A stretch of DNA of 6,073 bases from JANMAT01 sp031359995 (GCA_031359995.1 JANMAT010000045.1:1-6073); one strand, 5' to 3'; counted from the first letter of the stretch, positions 1 to 5,636 are shown. Notes: generated by a model from the sequence alone, not told the origin. A program made the numbers and translations.

Positions 1-424
1 CGGGGTGGCGTGGGGTCGACACGGGCCAGATCAACTCGCCGTCGGTGGTGACGACCACGAGCGTGGCGCCGGCGGTGCAGGCGCCGAAGAGCTCACCGTC
101 GCCCTCGTAGCTGAACGACGGCGGCTCGGCGATGTCGAACGTGAGCGTGGTGGGCGTTCCCGCCGGCGCGCCGGCCGGCCAGATCGACAAGTAGGGAACG
201 TGCACGACGCGCGGGCCCCGCTTGCGGAGGCGGGCGATCGACTGTGCGGCGCGGGTGAGCAGCCCGTCGGCCAGGATGGCGTTGAACCCGTCGCGGGTCG
301 CCACGGTGGTGGCCGGCGTGGCCCGCCAGTGCACCGCGGTCGGCACCAGGCTGTCCCGGTCGCCGCTGAAGCGGTGCCGGAAGTCGCGCTGGTGGCGGGC
401 CCAGTCGGCGGACGGTTCGTTCAT
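1..424 (-). CDS. Hypothetical protein, C-terminus cut by window edge
   Basis: The frame opens with ATG at 424-422 and stays open for 141 codons to the left edge, so only the N-terminal part is visible. The start is supported by a GAGG at plus 434-437, nine bases upstream of the ATG. It begins MNEPSADWARHQRDFRHRF and continues with a basic stretch near residues 75-85 (RLRKRGPRVVHVPY), followed by what looks like beta-rich sequence (TLTFDIAEPPSFSYEGDG, then a valine-rich strand). I recognise no domain, signal peptide or membrane segment. It lies 20 bases downstream of the DinB gene on the same strand, so it is probably the last visible gene of that transcript. Forward frames over this stretch are Arg/Gly-rich shadows. 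Function unknown. Confidence 0.75.
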   Translation of the reverse strand, partial: MNEPSADWARHQRDFRHRFSGDRDSLVPTAVHWRATPATTVATRDGFNAILADGLLTRAAQSIARLRKRGPRVVHVPYLSIWPAGAPAGTPTTLTFDIAEPPSFSYEGDGELFGACTAGATLVVVTTDGELIWPVSTPRHP

Positions 425-444
425 AGGGTCGATCCTCGCCCGGA

Positions 445-1161
445 TCAGCGCGCCGCTTCCAGCACGGCGAGGTCTCGCACCGCGTAGCGCAGGTGCCAGA
501 ACTCCTCCTCGAACACGGTGAACAGGCACTCGCGCACCGGGTTGGCGCCGTTCTCCATCACGTCGACCGAGCGGTCGAGGTCCGCCGCCGAGACCGATCC
601 GAGGAACGCGTGGACGCGGGTCGACCGTTCGGCCCGCACGACGAGCGCCTCGACGAACGTCGGGGCCAGGTTCAGATCGAGACCGGGGAAGGGGACGTCG
701 ACCGAGCCCGAGTTCGGGCGCCCGATGGGGTGGAAGCCGACGCCGATCACCGGCGCGGTGAACCACTTGTCCATGGCGAACACGAGGTGGCGCATTGTGT
801 CGACGAACGACCACTCGCCGCCGACCGACTCGAACACGGCCGCGTCGGGCAGGGCCCGGGCCCGGGCGATGGCGCCGGCCCACGCTTCGTCGAGGGCCGC
901 CCACGTGGCCCGCATGTCGGCCGGGCTCGCGGGGCGGAGCATGGCCCGCAGCGGGTACCACGCGTCACGCTCGTTCACGTACGCGGTCACGTCGACGCCG
1001 TTGATGACGACCTTGTCGACCAGCGCGTCGACGTCGACGTCGACCAGCCAGGCGTGGCTGATGCGGGCGCCGGTGAGGTTCACGTCGCGGAAGCGGGCAC
1101 CGCTCAGGTCGGCGCCCCAGAACACGGCGCCGGCGAGGTCGCCTTCGAACTCCTCAGGCAT
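445..1161 (-). CDS. Pentapeptide-repeat / DinB-like domain protein
   Basis: A 238-residue protein in two parts. Residues 8-35 are a short run of pentapeptide repeats (A-V-F-W-G, A-D-L-S-G, A-R-F-R-D, V-N-L-T-G, A-R-I), which form a right-handed beta helix in this family. Residues 80-235 resemble the DinB/DUF664 four-helix bundle. His125 (in MRHLVF) and His223 (in EEFWHLRYAVRDL) sit where the metal ligands of that fold normally lie. Proteins with this architecture are common in actinobacteria and have no firm function; the DinB fold includes metal-dependent thiol transferases such as mycothiol-dependent enzymes. The start at 1161 is chosen because AAGGGAG (plus 1169-1175) lies seven bases upstream and the pentapeptide starts just after it. 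An in-frame extension to 1407 would overlap the deaminase gene and is Arg-rich noise. It lies 20 bases after the deaminase, likely cotranscribed. Confidence 0.87.
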   Translation of the reverse strand: MPEEFEGDLAGAVFWGADLSGARFRDVNLTGARISHAWLVDVDVDALVDKVVINGVDVTAYVNERDAWYPLRAMLRPASPADMRATWAALDEAWAGAIARARALPDAAVFESVGGEWSFVDTMRHLVFAMDKWFTAPVIGVGFHPIGRPNSGSVDVPFPGLDLNLAPTFVEALVVRAERSTRVHAFLGSVSAADLDRSVDVMENGANPVRECLFTVFEEEFWHLRYAVRDLAVLEAAR

Positions 1162-1181
1162 GGTGGTGCTCCCTTCGTCCC

Positions 1182-1649
1182 TCAGGTCCAGAAGCCGTCG
1201 TGCACGGCGGCGGCCTCGTCCTCGCCGCGGGGCCCCTCGATCGTCATCGCGGGCGCGGCGCGTGCACCGATCTCGGCGGCGGTGATGGCGAACCCGTAGT
1301 CGTCGGCACCCGGCCGCGGCACCATCCGGTTCAGGCGGTCCGCCGACAACCCGAACACCACGTGGCGGGCGCCGGCCCAGAACAGGGCGCCCACGCACAT
1401 CGGGCACGGCTCGGTGGATGCCACCACGGTGCCGTCGCGCAACAACGCCAACCGACCCTGGCGCTCGAGGACGCGCACCAGCATCAGCTCGGCGTGGGCG
1501 GTCAGGTCGCCGTCGCTCCGGGTCCGGTTGTGGGCCTCGGCCACGACCTCGCCGTCGCGGAGCAGCAGGGCACCGAAGGGGTGGTCACCGGCGCGGCGGG
1601 AGGCCAGCGCGATGGCGAACGCCCGGCGGAGCGCGGCGTCGAGATCCAT
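1182..1649 (-). CDS. Zinc-dependent nucleoside/guanine deaminase-like protein
   Basis: A 155-residue cytidine/deoxycytidylate-deaminase-fold enzyme, the usual length for the family. The catalytic signature is complete: H52-A-E54 and P81-C82-P-M-C85, in which His52, Cys82 and Cys85 bind zinc and Glu54 is the proton shuttle. PFGALLL (24-30) and HNRT (40-43) match the substrate-pocket region of the nucleoside/guanine deaminase and TadA-like group. The family removes an amino group hydrolytically from a base (guanine, cytosine or adenine); the substrate cannot be decided from sequence alone. The C-terminus ends in an acidic stretch and HDGFW, as in stand-alone actinobacterial nucleoside deaminases rather than TadA. 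No Shine-Dalgarno is visible: the nine bases before the ATG abut the 1659-1691 inverted repeat. First of three closely spaced minus-strand genes. Confidence 0.9.
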   Translation of the reverse strand: MDLDAALRRAFAIALASRRAGDHPFGALLLRDGEVVAEAHNRTRSDGDLTAHAELMLVRVLERQGRLALLRDGTVVASTEPCPMCVGALFWAGARHVVFGLSADRLNRMVPRPGADDYGFAITAAEIGARAAPAMTIEGPRGEDEAAAVHDGFWT

Positions 1650-1658
1650 CGGGCGATG

Positions 1659-1691
1659 CTACGGGAGCGACGCCAGGCGTCGCTCCCGTAG
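1659..1691. terminator. Perfect 16-bp inverted repeat between peroxidase and deaminase
   Basis: CTACGGGAGCGACGCC (1659-1674) is followed by one base and then its exact reverse complement (1676-1691). The repeat fills most of the 49-base gap between the peroxidase stop at 1699 and the deaminase start at 1649. In RNA it would form a very stable hairpin in either orientation. No T-run follows, but high-GC actinobacteria often use stems without one. The most likely role is termination or attenuation after the peroxidase gene, or mRNA 3'-end protection; a palindromic protein-binding site is also possible. Direct observation for the repeat, inference for the role. Confidence 0.55.
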
Positions 1692-1698
1692 CTCGCGT

Positions 1699-2166
1699 TC
1701 ACACGAGGGCGGCGGCCTTCGGCGCGACGTCCTCGGGCGTGACCGTGGGGGCCAGTCGCTCGGCGACGTTGCCGTCGCGGTCGATCAGGAACTTCTCGAA
1801 GTTCCACTGGATGTCGGTGCCGCCGGTCTCACCGCGCAACCAAGCGTAGAGCTCGCATGCACCGTCCCCGTTCACCTCGATCTTCGAGAACATCGGGAAC
1901 GTCACGCCGTAGTTGGACGTGGCGAACTCGAGGATCTCGGCATCGGTGCCGGGTTCCTGCGCACCGAACTGGTTGCACGGGAAGGCGAGGACGGCGAAGC
2001 CGCGGTCCTGGTACTCGTCATGAAGCGCACGCAGACCTGCGTACTGGGGGGTGAGCCCTCAACGGCTGGCGACGTTGACGAGGAGCAGGACCTTGCCGCG
2101 GAAGTCACCGAGAGCCACAGGCTCGCCGGCGATCGACGACATCGTGAGGTCGTAGAGATGGGACAT
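1699..2166 (-). CDS. Glutathione peroxidase, selenoprotein (in-frame TGA = Sec36)
   Basis: Read through one in-frame TGA (2061-2059), this is a full-length 155-residue glutathione peroxidase ending at the TGA at 1701-1699. Before the TGA is GKVLLLVNVASR and after it GLTPQYAGL, so the codon sits exactly at the catalytic Cys/Sec of the family (NVAS-x-C/U-G-x-T). The remaining catalytic residues are intact: FPCNQFGAQEPG gives Gln70, and the WNFEKFLID motif gives Trp121 and Asn122. The enzyme reduces hydrogen peroxide or lipid hydroperoxides with a thiol, in the cytoplasm; no signal peptide is seen. At the position of the resolving Cys in Cys-type enzymes (yeast QFCQLNYGV) it has Ala82, which fits a selenoenzyme using an external thiol. 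A SECIS hairpin lies 14 bases after the TGA. No Shine-Dalgarno is visible; the start is chosen because MSHLYDLT aligns with the usual family N-terminus. A frame break or decayed gene is possible but disfavoured. Confidence 0.88.
2027..2061 (-). promoter_or_regulatory. Bacterial SECIS element for the peroxidase UGA
   Basis: On the minus strand UGA (2061-2059) is followed by a 14-base spacer and then the stem-loop GUACGC-AGGUCU-GCGUGC (2044-2027), six pairs including one U-G wobble. The apical loop starts 20 bases after the UGA and has G as its second base, which fits the described bacterial SECIS rule (loop roughly 16-37 bases downstream, with an early G). The ten-base core GCAGGUCUGC (2040-2031) is, from memory, identical to the SelB-binding tip of the E. 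coli fdhF SECIS. The element lies inside the coding sequence, as in all bacteria. The bulged U of the E. coli stem is not evident here. Hairpin and position are seen directly; SelB binding is inferred. Confidence 0.85.
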
Positions 2167-2179
2167 GCCCGGACAGTAC

Positions 2180-2227
2180 CCGCGGCGGCACCTCGACGCC
2201 CGAGGGCCGAACCAGCGGGCGCCGCGG
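2180..2227 (-). terminator. Weak hairpin between VOC gene and peroxidase gene
   Basis: CCGCGGCG (2180-2187) can pair with CGCCGCGG (2220-2227), with an inner hairpin CCTCG-ACGCC-CGAGG (2191-2205) nested in the loop. It begins four bases after the VOC stop codon on the minus strand and occupies most of the 65-base gap to the peroxidase start. It may be a factor-independent or leader structure, but short GC-rich stems arise easily at this base composition. Confidence 0.3.
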
Positions 2228-2231
2228 CGGA

Positions 2232-2693
2232 TCAGCGGTCGTAGGCCGCCTGCAGCGCGGCGGCGTCGAGCTTGTCCATCTGCAGCATGGCATCCATCGC
2301 CTGCTGGGCGCGCGTGCGGTCGGGCGAGCCGAGCAGGGTGCCGAGCACGGTGGGCACGATCTGCCACGACAGGCCGTAGCGGTCCTTCAGCCAGCCGCAG
2401 CGGCCCGGTTCGCCACCGCCGGCCGTCAGCCGGGCCCACAGGTCGTCGACCTCGGCCTGGGTGTCGACGCCGACGAACAGCGAGATCGACTCGGTGAAGC
2501 CGGCGTGCACCGGCCCGCCGTTGAGCAACATCAGCCGCTGCCCGCACAGCTCGATGGTGGCGGTGTAGACGGGCCCGGCATCGCCGACGTGGCGCACGTC
2601 GGCCGGCGCGGCGTCGGGGAAGATCGCCGTGTAGTAGGCGATCGGTTCGGCGAGATCGGTGTCGAACCACAGGAACGGAGTGATGGACGGCAT
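2232..2693 (-). CDS. VOC superfamily protein, PhnB-like (3-dmu-9_3-mt domain)
   Basis: A 153-residue single-domain protein of the vicinal-oxygen-chelate fold. It matches the PhnB-like branch closely: ITPFLWFDTDLAEPIAYY near the N-terminus, CGQRLMLLNGGP at 50-61, FTESISLFVGVDTQAEVDDLW at 66-86 (acidic and aromatic core), and the family signature CGWLKDRYGLSWQIVP at 99-114, followed by the usual C-terminal helix containing AMLQMDKLD. Members are cytoplasmic and often metal-free; the true reaction is unknown for most, despite the methyltransferase-like family name. Start chosen at 2693 because AGGAGG lies seven bases upstream; the in-frame extension to 2888 runs through a structured non-coding region and has no coding character. 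The next gene, the selenoperoxidase, starts 65 bases beyond its stop. Confidence 0.92.
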   Translation of the reverse strand: MPSITPFLWFDTDLAEPIAYYTAIFPDAAPADVRHVGDAGPVYTATIELCGQRLMLLNGGPVHAGFTESISLFVGVDTQAEVDDLWARLTAGGGEPGRCGWLKDRYGLSWQIVPTVLGTLLGSPDRTRAQQAMDAMLQMDKLDAAALQAAYDR

Positions 2694-2700
2694 GGTGGGG

Positions 2701-2706
2701 CCTCCT
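2701..2706 (-). promoter_or_regulatory. Strong ribosome binding site for the VOC gene
   Basis: AGGAGG on the minus strand, seven bases from the ATG at 2693. This is the clearest Shine-Dalgarno in the window and fixes the VOC start against the longer in-frame ATG at 2888. Confidence 0.85.
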
Positions 2707-2736
2707 GGCCGGTCGGGCGTCGCCCCTGGATGTCGC

Positions 2737-2868
2737 TGGTGGCCAAGCGCGGAGTCGAACCGCTGAGTTGCCCGGAGGCAACTGCTCATCGCCGTACCCC
2801 GGTAGCCGGGTGCAACTCTGCCAGAGTCGCCGCCGTTTTCCTCCCGCCGTGCCTGTGCCTCTTGGCGC
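2737..2868 (-). other. Candidate structured RNA with tRNA-like 3' end
   Basis: Minus-strand region upstream of the VOC gene with several hairpins in a row. GCGACUC-UGGCA-GAGUUGC (2830-2812) has seven pairs; ACCCGG-CUA-CCGGGGU (2811-2796) follows. AGUUGCC-UCCG-GGCAACU (2783-2766) has seven pairs capped by a UNCG-type tetraloop. GCGG-UUCGACU-CCGC (2763-2749) is a perfect tRNA T-loop consensus (GGUUCGACUCC). GCCAAG (2866-2861) can pair with CUUGGC (2747-2742) to close the set, and the element ends in ACCA (2740-2737). It resembles the T-arm and acceptor of a tRNA, preceded by a variable-arm-like hairpin, but I could not find a convincing anticodon arm or 5' acceptor strand. It could be a 5' leader or riboswitch-like RNA, a degenerate or unusual tRNA, or a tRNA remnant. 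The hairpins are seen; any function is inference. Confidence 0.4.
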
Positions 2869-2870
2869 AG

Positions 2871-2894
2871 ACGCGGGCGCCACGGCACCCGCGT
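2871..2894 (-). terminator. Terminator-like hairpin after the TetR gene
   Basis: ACGCGGG (2894-2888 on the minus strand) and CCCGCGT (2877-2871) are perfect complements, and the sequence between them extends the stem through GCC/GGC to eleven pairs with one U-G. It starts immediately after the TGA of the TetR gene. No U-run follows. The position directly after the stop makes termination the simplest role, separating the regulator from the leader of the VOC gene. Confidence 0.55.
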
Positions 2895-3590
2895 TCAGAG
2901 GCCGATGTGGGCGGCCATCGCCGCGGCGGCGTCGTGGAAGAACGCGGCGTGGTCGTCGACGATGCCGCGCGTCTGGCCGAATAGTTCGAACGTGAGCAAC
3001 CCGAACAGCTGCGTCCACGCCAGCAGCGCGGCGAACAGCACGGGCGCCGGCAAGGTGGTGCCGAGCAGACCAGCGAGCCGCTCGAGCTCGGGTGTCGTCA
3101 CCGGCCCGGGTGCCAGCGTCGCGCCCGGCGCCACGGCGCCGGCGTCGTAGGCATCGCGCACCACCTGCACGAGGGCGATCGACACGCGTGTACCGGGCAC
3201 CACGGTGTCGTCGGGCGCGGCGTAGCCCGGCACCGGTGAGCCGTAGAGCAGCGCGTACTCCTGCAGGTGGGCCGATGCCCACGTGCGCACCGCCTCGGCG
3301 CCGGCGACCCACCGCTGCGCCGCCGGTCGGCCCGCCGCCTCGGCGACGGCGGCGTCGGTCGCGTCGCCCAGGCTGTCGTAGGCGTCCACGATGAGCGCGG
3401 TCAGCAGGGCGTCGCGGTTGGCGAAGTAGCGGTACACGGCCGACGACACGAGGCCCAGGTCGCGGGCGACGGCTCGCAGCGACAGTCCGGCGGCGCCCTC
3501 CACCGCCAGGTGCTCGCGGGCCTTGTCGAGGATCGCGCTGCGGACCTCGGACCGGGCCCGGTCCCGGGCGGAGCGGAGGGGTGAGCTCAT
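2895..3590 (-). CDS. TetR/AcrR-family transcriptional regulator, WHG-type C-terminal domain
   Basis: A 231-residue one-component repressor, usual length for the family. Residues 15-60 form the TetR DNA-binding domain, with the helix-turn-helix at 36-56 (LSLRAVARDLGLVSSAVYRYF) and the typical FANRDALLTALI after it. The C-terminal part contains WVAGAEAVRTWASAHLQEYA and LLYGSPVPGYAAP, matching the WHG/TetR_C_33 ligand-binding domain of actinobacterial regulators. The ligand is unknown. Start chosen at 3590 (MSSPLRSARDR); an in-frame ATG at 3611 has no ribosome site and would add seven residues, so the exact start is uncertain. It is divergent from the nitroreductase-amidase pair, with two candidate operators between them, so it probably represses itself and that pair. 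Confidence 0.92.
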   Translation of the reverse strand: MSSPLRSARDRARSEVRSAILDKAREHLAVEGAAGLSLRAVARDLGLVSSAVYRYFANRDALLTALIVDAYDSLGDATDAAVAEAAGRPAAQRWVAGAEAVRTWASAHLQEYALLYGSPVPGYAAPDDTVVPGTRVSIALVQVVRDAYDAGAVAPGATLAPGPVTTPELERLAGLLGTTLPAPVLFAALLAWTQLFGLLTFELFGQTRGIVDDHAAFFHDAAAAMAAHIGL

Positions 3591-3623
3591 GGACCTCAGT
3601 CTGCCAGACATCGATCCGGTTGC

Positions 3624-3636
3624 AGATCAGTGATCT
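3624..3636. promoter_or_regulatory. Candidate TetR operator, palindrome AGATCAGTGATCT
   Basis: A perfect palindrome, AGATCA-G-TGATCT, in the 118-base region between the divergent TetR and nitroreductase genes. It contains GATCAGTGA, which recurs in inverted orientation at 3660-3668. TetR-family proteins usually bind palindromes of this size next to their own genes. The site is seen; binding is inferred. Confidence 0.45.
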
Positions 3637-3659
3637 TGACGCCGGCATCCGCTCGTGCT

Positions 3660-3668
3660 TCACTGATC
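3660..3668. promoter_or_regulatory. Second candidate TetR half-operator, TCACTGATC
   Basis: TCACTGATC is the exact reverse complement of GATCAGTGA at 3625-3633, about 35 bases away. Its core TGATCA (3664-3669) is itself a palindrome. Two related copies in a short divergent promoter region are typical of a regulator controlling both directions. Confidence 0.4.
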
Positions 3669-3708
3669 ACAGAACAGAGCACCGATCTAGAATCGAGGAA
3701 GCGACGCC

Positions 3709-4176
3709 ATGAACACCACCGACCGCCCCCGCTACGTCCGCCCCGACCGCTTCACCCGGCGGGTCTTCAACCCCTTGGTCGCCCGCCTCACCAAGCTCGG
3801 CTTCAGCGTCTGGGGGTCTCGTGTCCTCGAGGTGCGGGGTCGCGCGTCGGGCCGGCCCCGCACCACGCCGGTGAACGTCCTGACCGTCGATGGCGAGCGT
3901 TACCTGGTGGCGCCCCGGGGCGTGACCGAGTGGGTGCGCAACGCCCGGGTCGCCGGCACGGTGCGTCTGCACCTCGGTCGCCGGGTCGAGACGGTCGCCC
4001 TCACCGAGCTGGCCGACGAGGCCAAGCCCGAGCTGCTGCGGGCCTACCTGCGCCGTTGGAAGTGGGAGGTGGGTCAGTTCTTCGCCGGCGTCGGTCCCGA
4101 CGCCTCCGACGGGCAGCTCCTCGCCATCGCGCCCGGCTACCCGGTGTTCCGTCTGAGCCCGCCGCCTGACCGCTAG
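3709..4176 (+). CDS. DDN-type deazaflavin (F420)-dependent nitroreductase family protein
   Basis: A 155-residue split-barrel protein of the nitroreductase family deazaflavin-dependent oxidoreductases, the group of mycobacterial Ddn. The family hallmark is at 36-57, GSRVLEVRGRASGRPRTTPVNV, where the Gly/Arg-rich turn binds the cofactor phosphates; the strand DGERYLVAPRG (61-71) and the following EWVRNARVAG (74-83) also match. Known members use reduced coenzyme F420 to reduce quinones, nitro compounds or other electrophiles in the cytoplasm or at the membrane; the substrate here is unknown. The start at 3709 is supported by GAGGAAG (3695-3701), seven bases upstream. It is divergent from the TetR gene and nine bases ahead of the amidase, so a two-gene operon under that repressor is likely. 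Confidence 0.92.
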   Translation: MNTTDRPRYVRPDRFTRRVFNPLVARLTKLGFSVWGSRVLEVRGRASGRPRTTPVNVLTVDGERYLVAPRGVTEWVRNARVAGTVRLHLGRRVETVALTELADEAKPELLRAYLRRWKWEVGQFFAGVGPDASDGQLLAIAPGYPVFRLSPPPDR

Positions 4177-4185
4177 CGTCCGCCC

Positions 4186-5625
4186 ATGGGGATCGCAGAG
4201 GAACTGGGAACGCTCGACGCCACCGCCCAAGCCGATCTGGTGCGGTCGGGGCAGGTCACGGCGACCGAGCTGGTGGACGCCGCCGTCGCTGCCGCCGAGC
4301 GGGTGAACCCGACCATCAACGCCATCATCCACCCGCGCTACGCCGCGGCCCGCGGCGAGGCCGCCAGAGCCGGCGCGGCGCCGTTCGGCGGTGTCCCGAT
4401 GGTAGTGAAGGACCTCGGGTGCGCCATCGGTGGGGAGCCGATGCACATGGGCAGCCGGGGCCTGAAGAACCTGGGCGTGCGCGCCCCACACGACTCGTTC
4501 CTCTACCGGCGCTTCCGGGCTGCCGGCTTCGTGGCCATCGGCCGCACCAACACGCCCGAGTGGGGTTCCACCATCACCACCGAGCCGGTCGCCTACGGCC
4601 CGTCGCGCAACCCCTGGAACACCGATCACTCCACCGGCGGCTCGTCGGGCGGGTCGGCTGCCGCGGTGGCCGCCGGCATCGTGGCCGTGGGTCATGCCAA
4701 CGACGGCGGCGGCTCCATCCGGGTGCCGGCGAGCGAGTGCGGTCTCGTCGGTCTGAAGCCGACGCGTGGCCGGGTCAGCCAAGGACCCGACCTGGGTGAA
4801 GGCTGGGGTGGCTACACGATCGACGGCGTCGTGACGCGCAGCGTGCGCGACACCGCGGCGGTGCTCGACGCCATCGCCGGCTACGAGCCAGGCGACCCGC
4901 ACCCGGCGCCGGCGTGGGCCCGCCCCCTGGCCGACGAGGTGGGCGCCGATCCCGGTGCGTTGCGCATCGGTGTGCTCGACCGGTCGCCCAACGTCGTGTC
5001 GCACCCCGACTGCGAAGCCGCCGTGGCCCGCGCCGCCACGCTGCTCACCGCGCTCGGCCACCACGTGGAGGCCGAGGCGCCGTCGGCGTTCTTCGACCCC
5101 GCCATGGTGCAGCACTTCGTGACGGTGCTGGCCGCCAACACGGCCAACGACACCCGCTGGCTCGAGTCGCTGCTCGGTCGGGCGGTCACCGGTGACGACC
5201 TGGAGCCCGACAACCTGGTGTCCGGCCAGATGGGCGCGGCGGTCACCGCAGCCGACTACATCGCGGCCATCAACGGCAACCACCTGTGGGCCCGTCGCCT
5301 GCTGTCATGGTGGCACCCCGCCGACGGCAGCCGCGGGTTCGATCTGCTGCTCACCCCCACCATCGCCGTCCCGCCACCCCCGATCGGTTTCCTCAGTGGA
5401 CCCGAGGGCGGGGCGCGGGTCGCCGATGTGCTGCAGTTCACCGTGCAGCTGAACGTGAGCGGGCAACCGGCCATCAACCTGCCGTTGCACGTGTCGGCCG
5501 ACGGCCTGCCGGTCGGGGTGCAACTGGTGGCGGCCCACGGACGTGAAGACGTGCTGGTGCGGGTCGCCGCCCAACTGGAAGACGCCGCGCCATGGGCGGC
5601 GCAGCGACCGCTGGTGCGCGCCTGA
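4186..5625 (+). CDS. Amidase-signature family hydrolase
   Basis: A 479-residue enzyme of normal length for the amidase signature family, which hydrolyses amide bonds to a carboxylate and an amine or ammonia. The Ser-cisSer-Lys triad is complete: Lys75 in VPMVVKDLG, Ser153 in GGSSGGS, and nucleophile Ser177 in GGGSIRVPA, with the 24-residue serine spacing seen in other members. The block RAPHDSFLYRRFRAAGF (99-115) followed by TNTPEWG is also typical. The presence of MHMGSRGL and the TTEP-x-AYGPSRNPWN block recalls the 6-aminohexanoate cyclic dimer hydrolase-like group, but the substrate cannot be assigned. No signal peptide is visible. It follows the nitroreductase by nine bases with no obvious Shine-Dalgarno, suggesting translational coupling. 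Long antisense frames under this gene are shadows. Confidence 0.93.
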   Translation: MGIAEELGTLDATAQADLVRSGQVTATELVDAAVAAAERVNPTINAIIHPRYAAARGEAARAGAAPFGGVPMVVKDLGCAIGGEPMHMGSRGLKNLGVRAPHDSFLYRRFRAAGFVAIGRTNTPEWGSTITTEPVAYGPSRNPWNTDHSTGGSSGGSAAAVAAGIVAVGHANDGGGSIRVPASECGLVGLKPTRGRVSQGPDLGEGWGGYTIDGVVTRSVRDTAAVLDAIAGYEPGDPHPAPAWARPLADEVGADPGALRIGVLDRSPNVVSHPDCEAAVARAATLLTALGHHVEAEAPSAFFDPAMVQHFVTVLAANTANDTRWLESLLGRAVTGDDLEPDNLVSGQMGAAVTAADYIAAINGNHLWARRLLSWWHPADGSRGFDLLLTPTIAVPPPPIGFLSGPEGGARVADVLQFTVQLNVSGQPAINLPLHVSADGLPVGVQLVAAHGREDVLVRVAAQLEDAAPWAAQRPLVRA

Positions 5626-5636
5626 CGCCCAAACGC

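Noticed and set aside
1699..1905. A separate 68-residue minus-strand gene starting MTFPMFSKIEVNG
   Set aside because: It is the C-terminal part of the selenoperoxidase; the upstream sequence up to codon 36 is continuous with it and conserved, so it is not an independent gene.
2737..2868. A canonical selenocysteine tRNA (selC) next to the selenoprotein gene
   Set aside because: The T-arm and a long variable-arm-like hairpin are suggestive, but no UCA anticodon in a seven-base loop and no full 8-bp acceptor partner could be found, so a tRNA-Sec call is not supported.
2059..3663. A 534-residue minus-strand frame covering the TetR-VOC region and ending at the TGA inside the peroxidase
   Set aside because: It is low-complexity Arg/Gly/Pro-rich sequence over the TetR gene and only becomes protein-like in its last 35 residues, which are the peroxidase N-terminus. 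The real start is the ATG at 2166.
3688..3693. TAGAAT as the -10 box of the nitroreductase promoter
   Set aside because: It would place the transcript start at about 3700, inside or after the GAGGAAG ribosome site at 3695-3701 that fixes the start codon, so the two cannot both be right; the ribosome site is stronger.
3667..5283. A 538-residue antisense frame under the nitroreductase and amidase genes
   Set aside because: It is His/Arg/Gly/Val-rich with no recognisable domain and runs opposite two clearly conserved genes; a typical high-GC shadow.
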